This document shows positions 43,576-52,492 of a stretch of 64,000 nucleotides of DNA, piece by piece. The notes under the pieces were generated by a model that was given only the letters and a program-made list of their open reading frames with translations, had not been told where the DNA came from and ran no database searches. The translations under genes were made by a program, and so were the position numbers. Every line of letters starts with the position of its first letter. Within the stretch, counting starts at the first letter, position 1. The DNA comes from Microbispora sp. H13382 (lineage in GTDB: Bacteria > Actinomycetota > Actinomycetes > Streptosporangiales > Streptosporangiaceae): contig NZ_JABBXA010000029.1 in assembly GCF_014161445.1 (NCBI RefSeq), forward strand, positions 1 to 64,000, given 5' to 3'.

Positions 43576-45233
43576 GCGACGGCCTCCCGATCACGCGGCC
43601 GGTGTACCGGCAGCCGGGGGATCGCGGCCAGCAGCTCGCGTGTGTACGGCGCGCGCGGCTGGGTGAAGACCTGACGGACGTCGCCGGACTCGACCACCCG
43701 GCCGTCCTTCATCACCAGCACCCGGTCGCTGACATGGTGGATCACCCCGAGGTCGTGGGAGATGAACAGGCAGGCCACGCCGAGTTCGGCCTGGAGGTCG
43801 GCGAGCAGGTCGAGCACCTGGGCCTGGATCGACACGTCCAGCGCGGAGACCGGTTCGTCGCAGACGATCACCTGGGGCCGCGGGGCCAGCGCCCGCGCGA
43901 TCGCCACCCGCTGCCGCTGCCCGCCGGACAGCCGCAGCGGCCTGCGGTCCAGGACCGACGTGTCCAGGCCGACCTGCGCGAGCAGCTCGGCCGTACGGTC
44001 CCGCCGGGTCCGGCGCGGCTCGCCCCCGGCGGCGAGCGCCTCGTCGAGGATCCGCCGCACGGTGAAACGGGGGTCGAACGAGCTCAGCGGGTCCTGGTAG
44101 ACGACCTGGATGCGCCGCCGCAGCGCGCGGCGCCCGGCGGAGCCCAGCCCCCGCCAGGACCTGCCGGCGATCTCCACCTCGCCCGCGTCCGGCTCCAGCA
44201 GCCCCAGCACCAGGCGCGCCGTCGTGGTCTTGCCCGATCCCGACTCGCCCACCAGCCCGAGGGTCTCCCCCGCCCGAAGCTCGAACGACACGTCGTCCAC
44301 GGCCGCCCGGGGCAGCCCGTCCGGCCCGGTGAACGACTTGGCCAGGCCGGACGCCCTGATCACCACCTCGCCGGGCCGGGCCGCGGGGAGCGGAGCGGGC
44401 GCGGGGGCGGAGCCGTTCCCGGGGACGGTCAGCCGGGTGCCCCTGCCGTGCTCGGAGGGCACCGCGGCCAGCAGCCTGCGGGTGTAGTCGTGCCGCGCGG
44501 CGCCGAGCACGTCCCGCGTGGGCCCCTCCTCGACGACCTCCCCGTCCTTCATCACCAGCACGCGGTCGGCCAGTTCGGCCACCACCGCGAGGTCGTGGCT
44601 GATCAGCAGCAGCCCGGCCCCGGCCCGGCTGCGCTCGGCCAGCAGCCGCAGGATCTGCGCCTGCACGGTGACGTCCAGAGCGGTGGTCGGCTCGTCGGCG
44701 ATCAGCAGCGGGGGCGCGCAGGCGACCGCGGAGGCGATCAGCGCCCGCTGGCGCAGCCCGCCGGAGAGCTGGTGGGGGTACTGCGCGGCCCGCAGCTCCG
44801 GCTCCGGCACGCCCACCTCGCGCAGCAGCTCCACCACGCGCCGCCGCACGCCGGCACGCGGCACGACCCGGTGGAGCCGCAGGGTCTCGGCGATCTCCTT
44901 GCCGACCGGGCGCAGCGGGTCGAGCGAGACCAGCGCGTCCTGCAGGACGTAGCCGACCTGGCCGCCCCGCAGCGTCCGCCACTGCCGCTCGCCGTACGAG
45001 GACACGTCGCGGCCTCCCACGACGAGCGACCGCGCGGTGATCTCGGCGCCGGCGCCGGTCAGCCCGATCAGCGTGCGGGCGGTGACGCTCTTGCCCGAGC
45101 CGGACTCCCCCACGATGGCGACGCATTCGCCCGGCCTCACCGTGAAGGAGATCGACCGGACCGCCTGGACGGGGCCGAACGAGACCCGCAGGTCGGACAC
45201 CTCGACGACCGGGTCGACCCGCTGAGTGGTCAC
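43572..45233 (-). CDS. Fused double ATPase of peptide/nickel-type importer
   Basis: This 553-aa protein holds two oligopeptide-type ATPases in tandem (DppD-DppF). First: Walker A GESGSGKSV, signature LSGGLRQRALIASA, Walker B LLIADEPTTALDVT. Second: GESGSGKTT, LSGGQRQRVAIARAL, VIVCDEPVSALDVS. An Ala/Pro linker (about residues 275-290) joins them. GTG 45233 overlaps the permease stop (GTGA). It energises the importer encoded by the next three genes. Confidence 0.93.
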   Translation of the reverse strand: MTTQRVDPVVEVSDLRVSFGPVQAVRSISFTVRPGECVAIVGESGSGKSVTARTLIGLTGAGAEITARSLVVGGRDVSSYGERQWRTLRGGQVGYVLQDALVSLDPLRPVGKEIAETLRLHRVVPRAGVRRRVVELLREVGVPEPELRAAQYPHQLSGGLRQRALIASAVACAPPLLIADEPTTALDVTVQAQILRLLAERSRAGAGLLLISHDLAVVAELADRVLVMKDGEVVEEGPTRDVLGAARHDYTRRLLAAVPSEHGRGTRLTVPGNGSAPAPAPLPAARPGEVVIRASGLAKSFTGPDGLPRAAVDDVSFELRAGETLGLVGESGSGKTTTARLVLGLLEPDAGEVEIAGRSWRGLGSAGRRALRRRIQVVYQDPLSSFDPRFTVRRILDEALAAGGEPRRTRRDRTAELLAQVGLDTSVLDRRPLRLSGGQRQRVAIARALAPRPQVIVCDEPVSALDVSIQAQVLDLLADLQAELGVACLFISHDLGVIHHVSDRVLVMKDGRVVESGDVRQVFTQPRAPYTRELLAAIPRLPVHRPRDREAVA

Positions 45234-46090
45234 GACAGTCTCCCTTCGACGCGCCGCTGCAGGTGGCGGCCGACGACCGTGACGGACAGGACGGTGAGCG
45301 TGATGGCCAGCCCGGGGAAGACGGCGACCCACCAGGCGACGGAGAAGTAGTCGCGCCCGGCCGAGAGCATCGCCCCCCATTCCGGGGCGGGCGGCCTGGG
45401 ACCGAGGCCGAGGAAGCTGAGCGAGGACGCCGCGACCAGCGCGGTGCCGACCTCGATCGTGGCCAGCACGAGCAGCGGCGCGAACGCGTTGGGCAGCACG
45501 TGCCGCGCGATGATCCTAGCCTTGGTCAGGCCGAGCGAGACGGCCGCCTCGACGTACCCGGACCGGCGGATGACCATGGTCTGCGCGCGGACCAGGCGCG
45601 CGTAGCCGGGCAGCGTGTACGCGGCGATGGCGAAGACCGCGTTGAGCGTGCCCGGCCCGGCGACGGCGATGACCAGCAGGGCCAGCAGCAGCCCCGGCAG
45701 CGAGAGCAGGACGTCCACGACGCGCATGACGACCTCGTCCGGCACCCGCCCGCCGAGCGCCGCCAGCAGCCCGGCGAGGGTGCCCCCGGTGACCGCGAGC
45801 GCGGTGGCGGCCAGCCCGGCCAGCACCGACGGCCTCGCCCCGTACACGATCCGGGTGAAGATGTCGCGCCCGTTGGCGTCGGTGCCGAGCAGGTGCTCGC
45901 CGTCCGGGGGCCGGAGCGCGGCGAGGGCGTCGGTGAGGTCGGGCGAGCCGTGCGCGACCAGGCCGGGCGCGATCGCGATCACCGCCACGACCAGCAGGAA
46001 CGCGGCGGCCGCCCAGACGCCGGCGCGCGGGACGCGCCGCCGCCTGCGCCCGATCACGACGCCCGGGGAGACGATCGTGGACGTGGTCAC
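45230..46090 (-). CDS. Peptide/nickel-type ABC permease (DppC-like)
   Basis: This 286-aa permease has a basic N-terminus, about six spans, the GTDANGRDIFTRIVYGAR block and the EAA loop YVEAAVSLGLTKARIIARHVLPNAFAPLLV. GTG 46090 starts directly at the upstream gene's stop. It pairs with the DppB-like permease encoded just upstream. Confidence 0.93.
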   Translation of the reverse strand: MTTSTIVSPGVVIGRRRRRVPRAGVWAAAAFLLVVAVIAIAPGLVAHGSPDLTDALAALRPPDGEHLLGTDANGRDIFTRIVYGARPSVLAGLAATALAVTGGTLAGLLAALGGRVPDEVVMRVVDVLLSLPGLLLALLVIAVAGPGTLNAVFAIAAYTLPGYARLVRAQTMVIRRSGYVEAAVSLGLTKARIIARHVLPNAFAPLLVLATIEVGTALVAASSLSFLGLGPRPPAPEWGAMLSAGRDYFSVAWWVAVFPGLAITLTVLSVTVVGRHLQRRVEGRLS

Positions 46091-47050
46091 TCAGGCACCT
46101 CGCAGTCGCGGGTCGATGGCCAGGTAGAGCAGGTCGAGCAGGATGTTGATGACGACGTAGAGCAGCGAGGCGATCAGGACCACGCCCATCACGACCGGCA
46201 GGTCCTTGTTGGTGACGGCGGTGAGGGTCAGCCGCCCGATGCCCTGCCGGGAGAAGACCGACTCGGTGATCACGGCGCCGCCGAACAGGTAGCTGACCAT
46301 CCATCCGGCCAGCGTGACCGTCGGCAGCAGCGCGTGCCGGAGCGCGTGCCGCAGGCGCACGCCCAGGTCGGACATGCCGCGCGAGCGCGCGGTGAGCACG
46401 AACGGCTCCTCCAGCGTGAGCTCCAGGCCCTCGCGCAGCACCTGGCTGAGCGTCGCGATGACCGGGATCGCCATCGCGACGGACGGCAGGACCAGGCTCT
46501 CCACTCCCTCTCCGCCGGTGGCCGGGAAGAGCCCGAGCCCGAACGAGAAGACGGTGAGCAGCAGGATCCCGGCCCAGAACGACGGAATGGAGATGCCGAC
46601 CAGTTCGACGCCGGAGAACACCGCCCGCGCCCACCGGCGCCCCGCGGTCAGCACGGCGACCGTGACGGCGACCACGACCGCCAGCGCGAACGAGGCGAGC
46701 ATGAGCTGGACGGACGAGCCGATCTGTTCGCCGATCGCCGAGGCGACCGGCTGGTGCAGCTGGTACGACTGGCCCAGGTCGCCGTGGAGCACCCGGCCCA
46801 GGTAGGTGACGTACTGGACGAGCAGCGGCCGGTCCAGCCCGTAGTCGGCGACGATCCGCGCGCGGACCTCGGGCGTGACGGTGTTGGCGCCGATCAGCAG
46901 GTCTACGACGTTGCCCGGGGTGAGGTGGAGCCCGGCGAACGCGACCGTCACCGCCCCCCACAGCACCAGGACGGACGTGCCCAGCCGCACCAGCACCGGG
47001 CGGACCACCCGGGCTCGCGCCCGGGTGGCCGGTACGGCCACGGCGGTCAT
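46091..47050 (-). CDS. Peptide/nickel-type ABC permease (DppB-like)
   Basis: This 319-aa permease shows TPGNVVDLLIGANTVTPEVRARI and YGLDRPLLVQYVTYLGRVLHGDLGQSY, then the EAA loop with LTARSRGMSDLGVRLRHALRHALLPTVTLAG. ATG 47050 overlaps the stop of the binding-protein gene. It forms the heterodimeric channel with the DppC-like protein. Confidence 0.93.
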   Translation of the reverse strand: MTAVAVPATRARARVVRPVLVRLGTSVLVLWGAVTVAFAGLHLTPGNVVDLLIGANTVTPEVRARIVADYGLDRPLLVQYVTYLGRVLHGDLGQSYQLHQPVASAIGEQIGSSVQLMLASFALAVVVAVTVAVLTAGRRWARAVFSGVELVGISIPSFWAGILLLTVFSFGLGLFPATGGEGVESLVLPSVAMAIPVIATLSQVLREGLELTLEEPFVLTARSRGMSDLGVRLRHALRHALLPTVTLAGWMVSYLFGGAVITESVFSRQGIGRLTLTAVTNKDLPVVMGVVLIASLLYVVINILLDLLYLAIDPRLRGA

Positions 47051-48696
47051 GCCTGCTCGACCCAGGCGTCGTAGAAGGTCGGGTACGCCTGGGGCTCCCA
47101 GCCGATGCCGTGCACCTTCTCGCCGGCGCCGAGCAGGTAGTTGAACACGTACACCGGGAAGACCGCGGCCTCGTCGGTCACCCGCTGCTGCACCTTGGCG
47201 TACAGCTCGGCCCGCTCGGCCTGGTCGGTCGTGTCCAGCGCGTCGCTCAGCCAGCCGTCGACGTCCTTGTCGGCCAGGCGGGCGGCGTTCTGGCCGAACT
47301 TGGCGTCCGTGGGGATGGACGAGCTGTCGAACAGGTTGCGCAGGGTGTCGCCGTCGGCGCGCTGCCAGCTGAAGTCCATCAGGTCGTAGTCGCCCTTGGG
47401 GTACTTCTCGAGCCATTCGTTGACGGTGCCGGCGACGAACTCGACGTCGAAGCCGATCTTCTTGGCCTCGGCCTGGATCTGCTCGGCCAGCGTGTCGCGC
47501 TGCTCCCGGGCGAACGCCTTGAGGAACCCCCACCGGATCGTCAGCCGCCTGCCGTCCCTGGTGCGGTAGCCCTCGGCGTCCCTCGCCGACCAGCCGGCCT
47601 CGTCGAGCAGCCTGTTCGCCGTCGCGGGGTCGTACTTCGCCTTCCCTTCGAGGGTCTTGTCGTACCCGTCGGTCGCGGGCGAGATGGGACCCGCGGCGGG
47701 CTGGAACGCGCCGAAGTAGAGGTTCTGCACGATCGTCGCGAAGTCGATGCCGTCGCGGAACGCCTGGCGGACCCGCTTGTCGGCGAACGGCCCGGACGTG
47801 GTGTTCGGGTAGTAGTTGTAGTTGCCGCCCGGCGCCTGCCGCGTGGTGATCGTCAGCCGGGGGTCGGCCCGCACCTGCCTGACGTTCACCGGCGGCACGC
47901 CGGCGATCGCGTCGACCTGCCCGCTGGTCAGCGCGCCGAGCCGGACCGAGTCCTCGGTGATGACCTTGATCTCCAGCTTGTCCAGGTACGCCGCCCCGGT
48001 GTGCCCGGCGCCCTCCGCGGCCCAGTCGTAGCCGGGATTGCGGTGGTAGGTGATGCCCTTCTGCACGACGTACTCGTCGATGACGAACGGCCCGGACCCG
48101 ACGACCTTCTTGCACAGCGCGTCCTGCGGCTGCTCGAGCGACCGCGGCGACTCGATGCCGAAGTACGCCGTGGCAAGGGCGGACAGGAACGGCGAGTACG
48201 GCCTGCTGAAGCTGACCTTCACCGTGTGCGGGCCGACGACCTCGCTGCCCTCGTACGGCTCGATGTAGCCCGCCGCGAGCTGGGACCTGGTCGCGGGATC
48301 GACGATGTGGTCCAGGTTGGCCTTGACCGCCGCCGCGTCGAAGGGAGTGCCGTCGGAGAACTTCACGCCCTCCCGCAGCTGCAACGTGTAGGTCTTCTGG
48401 TCCTCGGAGACGGTCCAGGAGGTGGCCAGCCAGGGGCGGATGCGCCCCTCGGTGTCCAATGACACCAGCGAGTCGAGAACGGGCCGGGTGAACAGGCCGG
48501 CCACATCGGCGGGGCTCTGGTGCGGGTCGAGGCAGGTGGAGGGTTCGGTGTTGACGCCGAAGGTGAGCGTGCCACCCTTGACCGGCCCACCGGGAGCCTT
48601 GGCCGCCGCCGCTCCTCCGTCCCCCGTGCCGCAGGCGGTCAGGGCGAGCGACAGGGAGACGAACACGGCGGCGGGTAATCGGATGCTTGTGGACAT
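47047..48696 (-). CDS. Peptide/nickel-type ABC binding lipoprotein
   Basis: This 549-aa extracellular solute-binding protein (family 5) has lipobox LALTAC (Cys22), followed by GGTLTFGVNTEPSTCLDPHQSP and LREGVKFSDGTPFDAAAVKANLDHI. The long family-5 fold binds peptides, nickel chelates, glutathione or opines. Here the surrounding flavin-linked genes point to an organosulfur ligand such as a thioether or glutathione-like compound, by inference. A tandem repeat lies directly before its ribosome site. Confidence 0.92.
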   Translation of the reverse strand: MSTSIRLPAAVFVSLSLALTACGTGDGGAAAAKAPGGPVKGGTLTFGVNTEPSTCLDPHQSPADVAGLFTRPVLDSLVSLDTEGRIRPWLATSWTVSEDQKTYTLQLREGVKFSDGTPFDAAAVKANLDHIVDPATRSQLAAGYIEPYEGSEVVGPHTVKVSFSRPYSPFLSALATAYFGIESPRSLEQPQDALCKKVVGSGPFVIDEYVVQKGITYHRNPGYDWAAEGAGHTGAAYLDKLEIKVITEDSVRLGALTSGQVDAIAGVPPVNVRQVRADPRLTITTRQAPGGNYNYYPNTTSGPFADKRVRQAFRDGIDFATIVQNLYFGAFQPAAGPISPATDGYDKTLEGKAKYDPATANRLLDEAGWSARDAEGYRTRDGRRLTIRWGFLKAFAREQRDTLAEQIQAEAKKIGFDVEFVAGTVNEWLEKYPKGDYDLMDFSWQRADGDTLRNLFDSSSIPTDAKFGQNAARLADKDVDGWLSDALDTTDQAERAELYAKVQQRVTDEAAVFPVYVFNYLLGAGEKVHGIGWEPQAYPTFYDAWVEQA

Positions 48697-48713
48697 CGGA
48701 GGGCGAGCCTTTC

Positions 48714-48792
48714 GGTGGTTCTCTGCCGGTGGTTCTCTGCTGGCGGTTCTCTGCTGGCGGTTCTCTGCTGGTGGTTCTCTGCCGGCGGTTCT
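48714..48792. repeat. 14-bp tandem repeat upstream of the binding-protein gene
   Basis: Five copies of GGYGGTTCTCTGCY (48714-48783) and a partial sixth reach into the stop codon of the FMN reductase gene. The repeat forms nearly all of the spacer between two co-directional genes, so copy-number change could alter coupling of the downstream gene. Confidence 0.92.
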
Positions 48793-49324
48793 AGACGAGA
48801 CCTCGGGGGTGCGGCTGCCGCACCGCCGCGGTCACCTGCGGGGCGACCCGATCCAGCCAGTCGGCGAGGATCCGGTCGAGGTCGGGGATCTCGGCCTCGA
48901 GCAGCGCCAGGCCCGGACTGGGCACGAGCGCACCCAGCTCGATCAGCAGGGGACGCAGGTGCAGCTCGACGGCCAGGGCGTGCCGGGGGGCGCCCATGAC
49001 CATCAGCGGCAGCGCCACCGTTCCGGTCAGCGCGCCGCCGGGGAGGCGGTCGAGGAACGCCTTGAGCAGGCCGGTGTAGGTGGCCTTGTAGGTGGGGCTG
49101 GCCACCACGAGCACCTGCGCTCCGGCGGCCAGCTCCAGCGCGACCTCCACCCTGGGCGAGGGGGCGGGGGTGAACAGGTGCGGGCCGATCGCGGACAGGT
49201 CCACGACCTCGGGCGGCGCGTCGTGCCCGATCCGGCGCCCCAGCGCCTCGGCCGCCGCCACCGCCGCGAGGTGGGTCCGGGAGCCGCCCCGCGGGTTGCC
49301 GGCCAGCGCCACGACAGAGCTCAC
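48791..49324 (-). CDS. NAD(P)H-dependent FMN reductase, SsuE/MsuE-like
   Basis: This 177-aa flavodoxin-like reductase has ALAGNPRGGSRTHLAA at the phosphate site, SPTYKATYTGLLKAFLDRLPGGALTG and a C-terminal helix with LLIELGALVPSPGLALLE. SsuE-like enzymes supply FMNH2 to sulfonate and sulfone monooxygenases. GTG 49324 follows GAGGGGG. It is the second gene of the minus operon, after a flavin reductase, and can serve the five LLM enzymes in this island. Confidence 0.9.
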   Translation of the reverse strand: MSSVVALAGNPRGGSRTHLAAVAAAEALGRRIGHDAPPEVVDLSAIGPHLFTPAPSPRVEVALELAAGAQVLVVASPTYKATYTGLLKAFLDRLPGGALTGTVALPLMVMGAPRHALAVELHLRPLLIELGALVPSPGLALLEAEIPDLDRILADWLDRVAPQVTAAVRQPHPRGLV

Positions 49325-49474
49325 GACGTCACCCCCTCGTGCCGCGCTTCGGCGGTGTGACGGGCGGGTCCGGTGCGCGGAGCCGCGTGATGCGCTTTCT
49401 CACGGAGTGTGCGGGTGGTCAACGGACGTCCTCCATATCGGGGAGACGGCGCTCGGCGCCGAGCGGAAGCGGGC

Positions 49475-49981
49475 TCACGGGTGGGCGGTGAAACGGCCGA
49501 AGCGGCCCTGGTGATACAGCAGCGGACGTCCCGGCACGCGCACCTCGGCCTGGGTGACCAGGCCCACGACGAGGACGTGGTCGCCCACACCGACCCTCTC
49601 GTACGGCAGGCAGACCAGGTGGGCGGAGACGTCTTCGAGCAGCGGCGCGCCGAGCGGTCCCGGGCGCCACCGGGTGGGCTCGGCGAACCGGTCGACGCCC
49701 TTGCGCGCGAAGCGGGCGGCGAGGTCGGCCTGGTCGCTGGCGAGGACGTTGACGGCGAAGTGGTCCGCCTCACGGAGGGACGGCCAGGTGGTGGACGCCT
49801 GGTCCACGTAGAAGGAGACGAGGGGCGGGTCGAGGCTGACCGAGGAGAACGAGGTGGCGGTCAGCCCCACCGGCACTCCCCCGCTCCGCGCGGTGATCAC
49901 GACGACCCCCGCCGCGTGCACCGCGAGGGCCCGCTTGTAGTCGTCGGCGTCGAGGGCGGGGCCGAGCAGAGTCTCCGTCAT
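49475..49981 (-). CDS. Flavin reductase (FMN-binding split-barrel)
   Basis: This 168-aa protein has the split-barrel fold of DszD/HpaC-type reductases: YKRALAVHAAGVVVITARSGGVPVGLTATSFSSVSLDPPLVSFYV, then HFAVNVLASDQADLAARFA and GDHVLVVGLV. ATG 49981 has GGAGGTTCGCC upstream; the longer reading frame is not needed. It supplies reduced flavin to monooxygenases. It starts the operon, and its promoter carries site C of the repeated element. Confidence 0.9.
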   Translation of the reverse strand: MTETLLGPALDADDYKRALAVHAAGVVVITARSGGVPVGLTATSFSSVSLDPPLVSFYVDQASTTWPSLREADHFAVNVLASDQADLAARFARKGVDRFAEPTRWRPGPLGAPLLEDVSAHLVCLPYERVGVGDHVLVVGLVTQAEVRVPGRPLLYHQGRFGRFTAHP

Positions 49982-50112
49982 GGCGAACCTCCGGTTGGTC
50001 GCAGCTGCTCTCGGGGTCGATCCCATCGGCCGGCAGCGTCACGACACGCGGGATCGGGGATTCGGATGGAGGCGGGACCGGGGTTCGGACGAACACCCTG
50101 GCTCATACCGCA

Positions 50113-50152
50113 AACGTAGGATCAGACGATCCTAAAGTCAATATTTCCTACC
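50113..50152 (-). promoter_or_regulatory. Flavin-reductase promoter with palindrome and site C
   Basis: On the minus strand TTGACT (-35, 50141-50136) and TACGTT (-10, 50118-50113) have a 17-base spacer. The spacer is filled by the perfect palindrome TAGGATC-AGAC-GATCCTA (50117-50134). Directly upstream of the -35 lies GGTAGGAAATA (50152-50142), the half-site shared with other promoters in this island. Confidence 0.72.
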
Positions 50153-50200
50153 AGCTATACATAAAATTTCCCGAGACCGGCCCGCGGCTCCGGGTCCGTC

Positions 50201-51187
50201 TCACAGGGACGAGACGATCTTGGCGACCAGCTCGTAGGAGCGGATCCTGGCCTGATGGTCGGGCACCTGCGTGAGCACGAACAGCTCGTCGGCGCGGGTG
50301 CGGCGCAGGAGGTCCCCGAGGCGGGGAGCGACGCGCTCGGGGCCGCCGACGAACTGGGGGCCGATCTTCTCGCGCAGGAACCGCTCCTCGGCCGCGGTGA
50401 ACCGGTGCGCGGCCGTCTCCTCCTCCCTTGGCAACAGCGTGGCCGGATCGGCCGTGCGCATGAGGATCTGGCCGTACACGAAGGAGGCGGCGAGCCGGTG
50501 CGCGCGCTCGTCGCTGTCGTTGACGACGGCGATCACCGCCACGCCGGCGTGCGGCCCGGCCAGGGCCGCCGACGGCCGGAACGCCTGCCGGTACGCCTCC
50601 AGAGCCTCCGGCGCCCCGCCGCCCACGATCGCGTGCGCGTACACGTACGGCAGGCCGAGCCGGCCGGCGTACGCGGCGCTGGACGCACTCGACCCGACCA
50701 GCCAGATCTCGGGCGGGACGCCCGGCTCGGGGATCGCGCGCACGCCGCCGCTGCCGCCGGCGAAGTACTCGTTCAGCTCGCGCAGCGCGTCGCCGAAGTC
50801 GAGCCGACGCGGGTCGCCGAGACGCGCCGCGGCCTCCCCCGAGCCGCCGGCCGCGCGGCCGAGCCCGAGGTCGACCCGGCCAGGGTGGAGCCCGGCCAGC
50901 ACGCCGAATTGCTCGGCCACCGCGTACGGCGAGTGGTTGGGCAGCAGCACCGCGCCGGAGCCGACCCGGATCGTGGCGGTCGCCGCGAGGATGGCGCCCG
51001 CGAGCACCGCCGGGCTGGAGGTCGCGAGCGCGGGCGTGTTGTGGTGCTCGGCCACCCAGTGGCGCCGGTAGCCCAGGGCCTCGACGGCCCGGGCCAGGTC
51101 GACGGAACGGCGCAGTGCGTCGCCCGCGGTGTCGCCGCGCCAGACGGGGGCGGTGTCGTGCACGGAGACGGCGATTCCCTCGGCCAA
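50201..51187 (-). CDS. LLM-class oxygenase, MsnO8-like
   Basis: This protein of about 328 aa has SVHDTAPVWRGDTAGDALRRS, ALGYRRHWVAEHHNTPALATSSPAVLAG, EQFGVLAGLHPGRVDLGLGRAAGG and EIWLVGSSASSAAYAGRLGLPYVYAHA. It is a paralogue of the enzyme at 40041. The likely start is TTG 51187, with AAGGAGAGG six bases before; no ATG or GTG suits the conserved N-terminus. A composite inverted repeat upstream (51232-51272) suggests separate control. Confidence 0.85.
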   Translation of the reverse strand: MAEGIAVSVHDTAPVWRGDTAGDALRRSVDLARAVEALGYRRHWVAEHHNTPALATSSPAVLAGAILAATATIRVGSGAVLLPNHSPYAVAEQFGVLAGLHPGRVDLGLGRAAGGSGEAAARLGDPRRLDFGDALRELNEYFAGGSGGVRAIPEPGVPPEIWLVGSSASSAAYAGRLGLPYVYAHAIVGGGAPEALEAYRQAFRPSAALAGPHAGVAVIAVVNDSDERAHRLAASFVYGQILMRTADPATLLPREEETAAHRFTAAEERFLREKIGPQFVGGPERVAPRLGDLLRRTRADELFVLTQVPDHQARIRSYELVAKIVSSL

Positions 51188-51231
51188 GGTCCTCTCCTTC
51201 AGCGGACGGGAAGAGGCATATCCGGAGGATG

Positions 51232-51272
51232 CCTCACGTTGCCCAGAGTCAACCTGAGGTACCCTCACATTG
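51232..51272. promoter_or_regulatory. Compound operator upstream of the LLM gene
   Basis: CCTCACGTTG (51232-51241), its inverse CAACCTGAGG (51250-51259, one mismatch) and a second direct copy CCTCACATTG (51263-51272) lie within 41 bp, between the LLM gene and the end of the molybdoenzyme gene. Confidence 0.6.
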
Positions 51273-51301
51273 TCAACGGCGGGGTGGACCGCGAGCCCTG
51301 G

Positions 51302-52471
51302 TCAGGTCACGACGACGGGGTGACGCACCACCGCGTCGAAGCCGTAGCCGAGGGTGTTGCAGGCCGCCCTGCCGGGCTGCGTCGCGCCCGTCTCGTCGGC
51401 GGCCCGGGCGAGCAGCCGCAGGTCGCCCGCCATCCGAGGAGTCCAGGGGAAGGTCCACCGGACCCAGCCACGCGGGTGCCGGTCGTCGTGGAGCCGGGCC
51501 GGCCGCCACGACGCGCCCTCGTCGTCGCTGACCTCGACCCGGACCACCCGCCCGTGACCCGACCACGAACGGCCGCGCAGCAGATGCTCACGCCCCACCT
51601 GGAGACGGGCCGGCCAGGGCAGTTCGAAGGCGCTCTTCACCCCCATGCGGGTCAGCGGCGGCCCGCCCCCGGGCGGGTGGCCGGGGCCGTGCATCCGGTA
51701 CAGCCGCGTGCTCCACGGCGACTCCAGCGGCTCCGCCGACACCTCGACGTCCCCCAGCCACTTGATCGAGGCGACGCCCACCCATCCCGGCACCACAAGC
51801 CGCGCCGGATAGCCGTGGTCGGGCGGCAGCGGCCGCCCGTTCATCTCGTAGGCCACCAGCACGTCGTCCAGCGCCTTGGCCACGGGAAGCGGGCGGCGCA
51901 CCCTCCCCAGGTTCTCCCCCGCCTCCACGTAGTCGGCGTCGAGCCCGCGCGGCATCAGCGCGACCGCCCGGTCGCTCATCCCCGCCCTGCGCAGGAGCGT
52001 CGCGAGCCGCACCCCCCGCCAGCGCGCGACCCCCACGGCGCCGAGCCGCCAGGGCGTGCCCGACACCTCCTGGCCCTGCTGCTCGCCGTACAGGCCGCGG
52101 CCGTTGCCGGCGCACTCGATGAACGCGGTCACCGTCTCGGCCGGCATGCCGAGGATGTCCCGGTAGGTGAACGCGACCGGCCCGCCGTCCAGCCCGTCGC
52201 CCCACAGTGTGAGGCGCCAGGTGGCGGCGTCGACCAGGGGCGTCGCCGTGTGGTTGCGGACGAAGAACAGGTCGTCCGGCGTCAGGTAGCCCGCACCGCG
52301 CAGCGCCTCCCAGCGCGTCTCCGCGTTCGTGCCGTGCACGGCGAACAGGCGTGGCGGCAGGGGTTTGCGGATGCCGGGCCGCGCGGGCGGCGCCTGCGCC
52401 GCCCTTCTCGCCCCGGGCACCGTACGGCAGGGTTCCCCGCCGTCCTCGTCGGTGGTGGACCGTGCGTCCAT
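51302..52471 (-). CDS. Sulfite-oxidase-like molybdopterin enzyme
   Basis: This 389-aa protein has the sulfite oxidase Moco domain with ligand Cys120 in TAFIECAGNGRGLYG, WRLTLWGDGLDG before it, and AYEMNGRPLPPDHGYPARLVVPGWVGVASIKWL after it. The C-terminal part (VEVSDDEGASWRPARL, GWVRWTFPWTPRMAGD, NTLGYGFDAV) is the Ig-like dimerisation domain. There is no haem domain and no visible Tat signal, so it is probably cytoplasmic or a nitrate-reductase-like plant-type form. Oxidation of sulfite released by desulfurisation is the obvious role. It follows the LanC-like gene. Confidence 0.9.
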   Translation of the reverse strand: MDARSTTDEDGGEPCRTVPGARRAAQAPPARPGIRKPLPPRLFAVHGTNAETRWEALRGAGYLTPDDLFFVRNHTATPLVDAATWRLTLWGDGLDGGPVAFTYRDILGMPAETVTAFIECAGNGRGLYGEQQGQEVSGTPWRLGAVGVARWRGVRLATLLRRAGMSDRAVALMPRGLDADYVEAGENLGRVRRPLPVAKALDDVLVAYEMNGRPLPPDHGYPARLVVPGWVGVASIKWLGDVEVSAEPLESPWSTRLYRMHGPGHPPGGGPPLTRMGVKSAFELPWPARLQVGREHLLRGRSWSGHGRVVRVEVSDDEGASWRPARLHDDRHPRGWVRWTFPWTPRMAGDLRLLARAADETGATQPGRAACNTLGYGFDAVVRHPVVVT

Positions 52472-52492
52472 GCGCCCTCCTCACCTGCGGTG

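Noticed and set aside
49329..49402. A 24-codon GTG frame (VRKRITRLRAPDPP...) between the two flavin reductase genes
   Set aside because: It is short and Arg/Pro-rich, with no evidence beyond being open.
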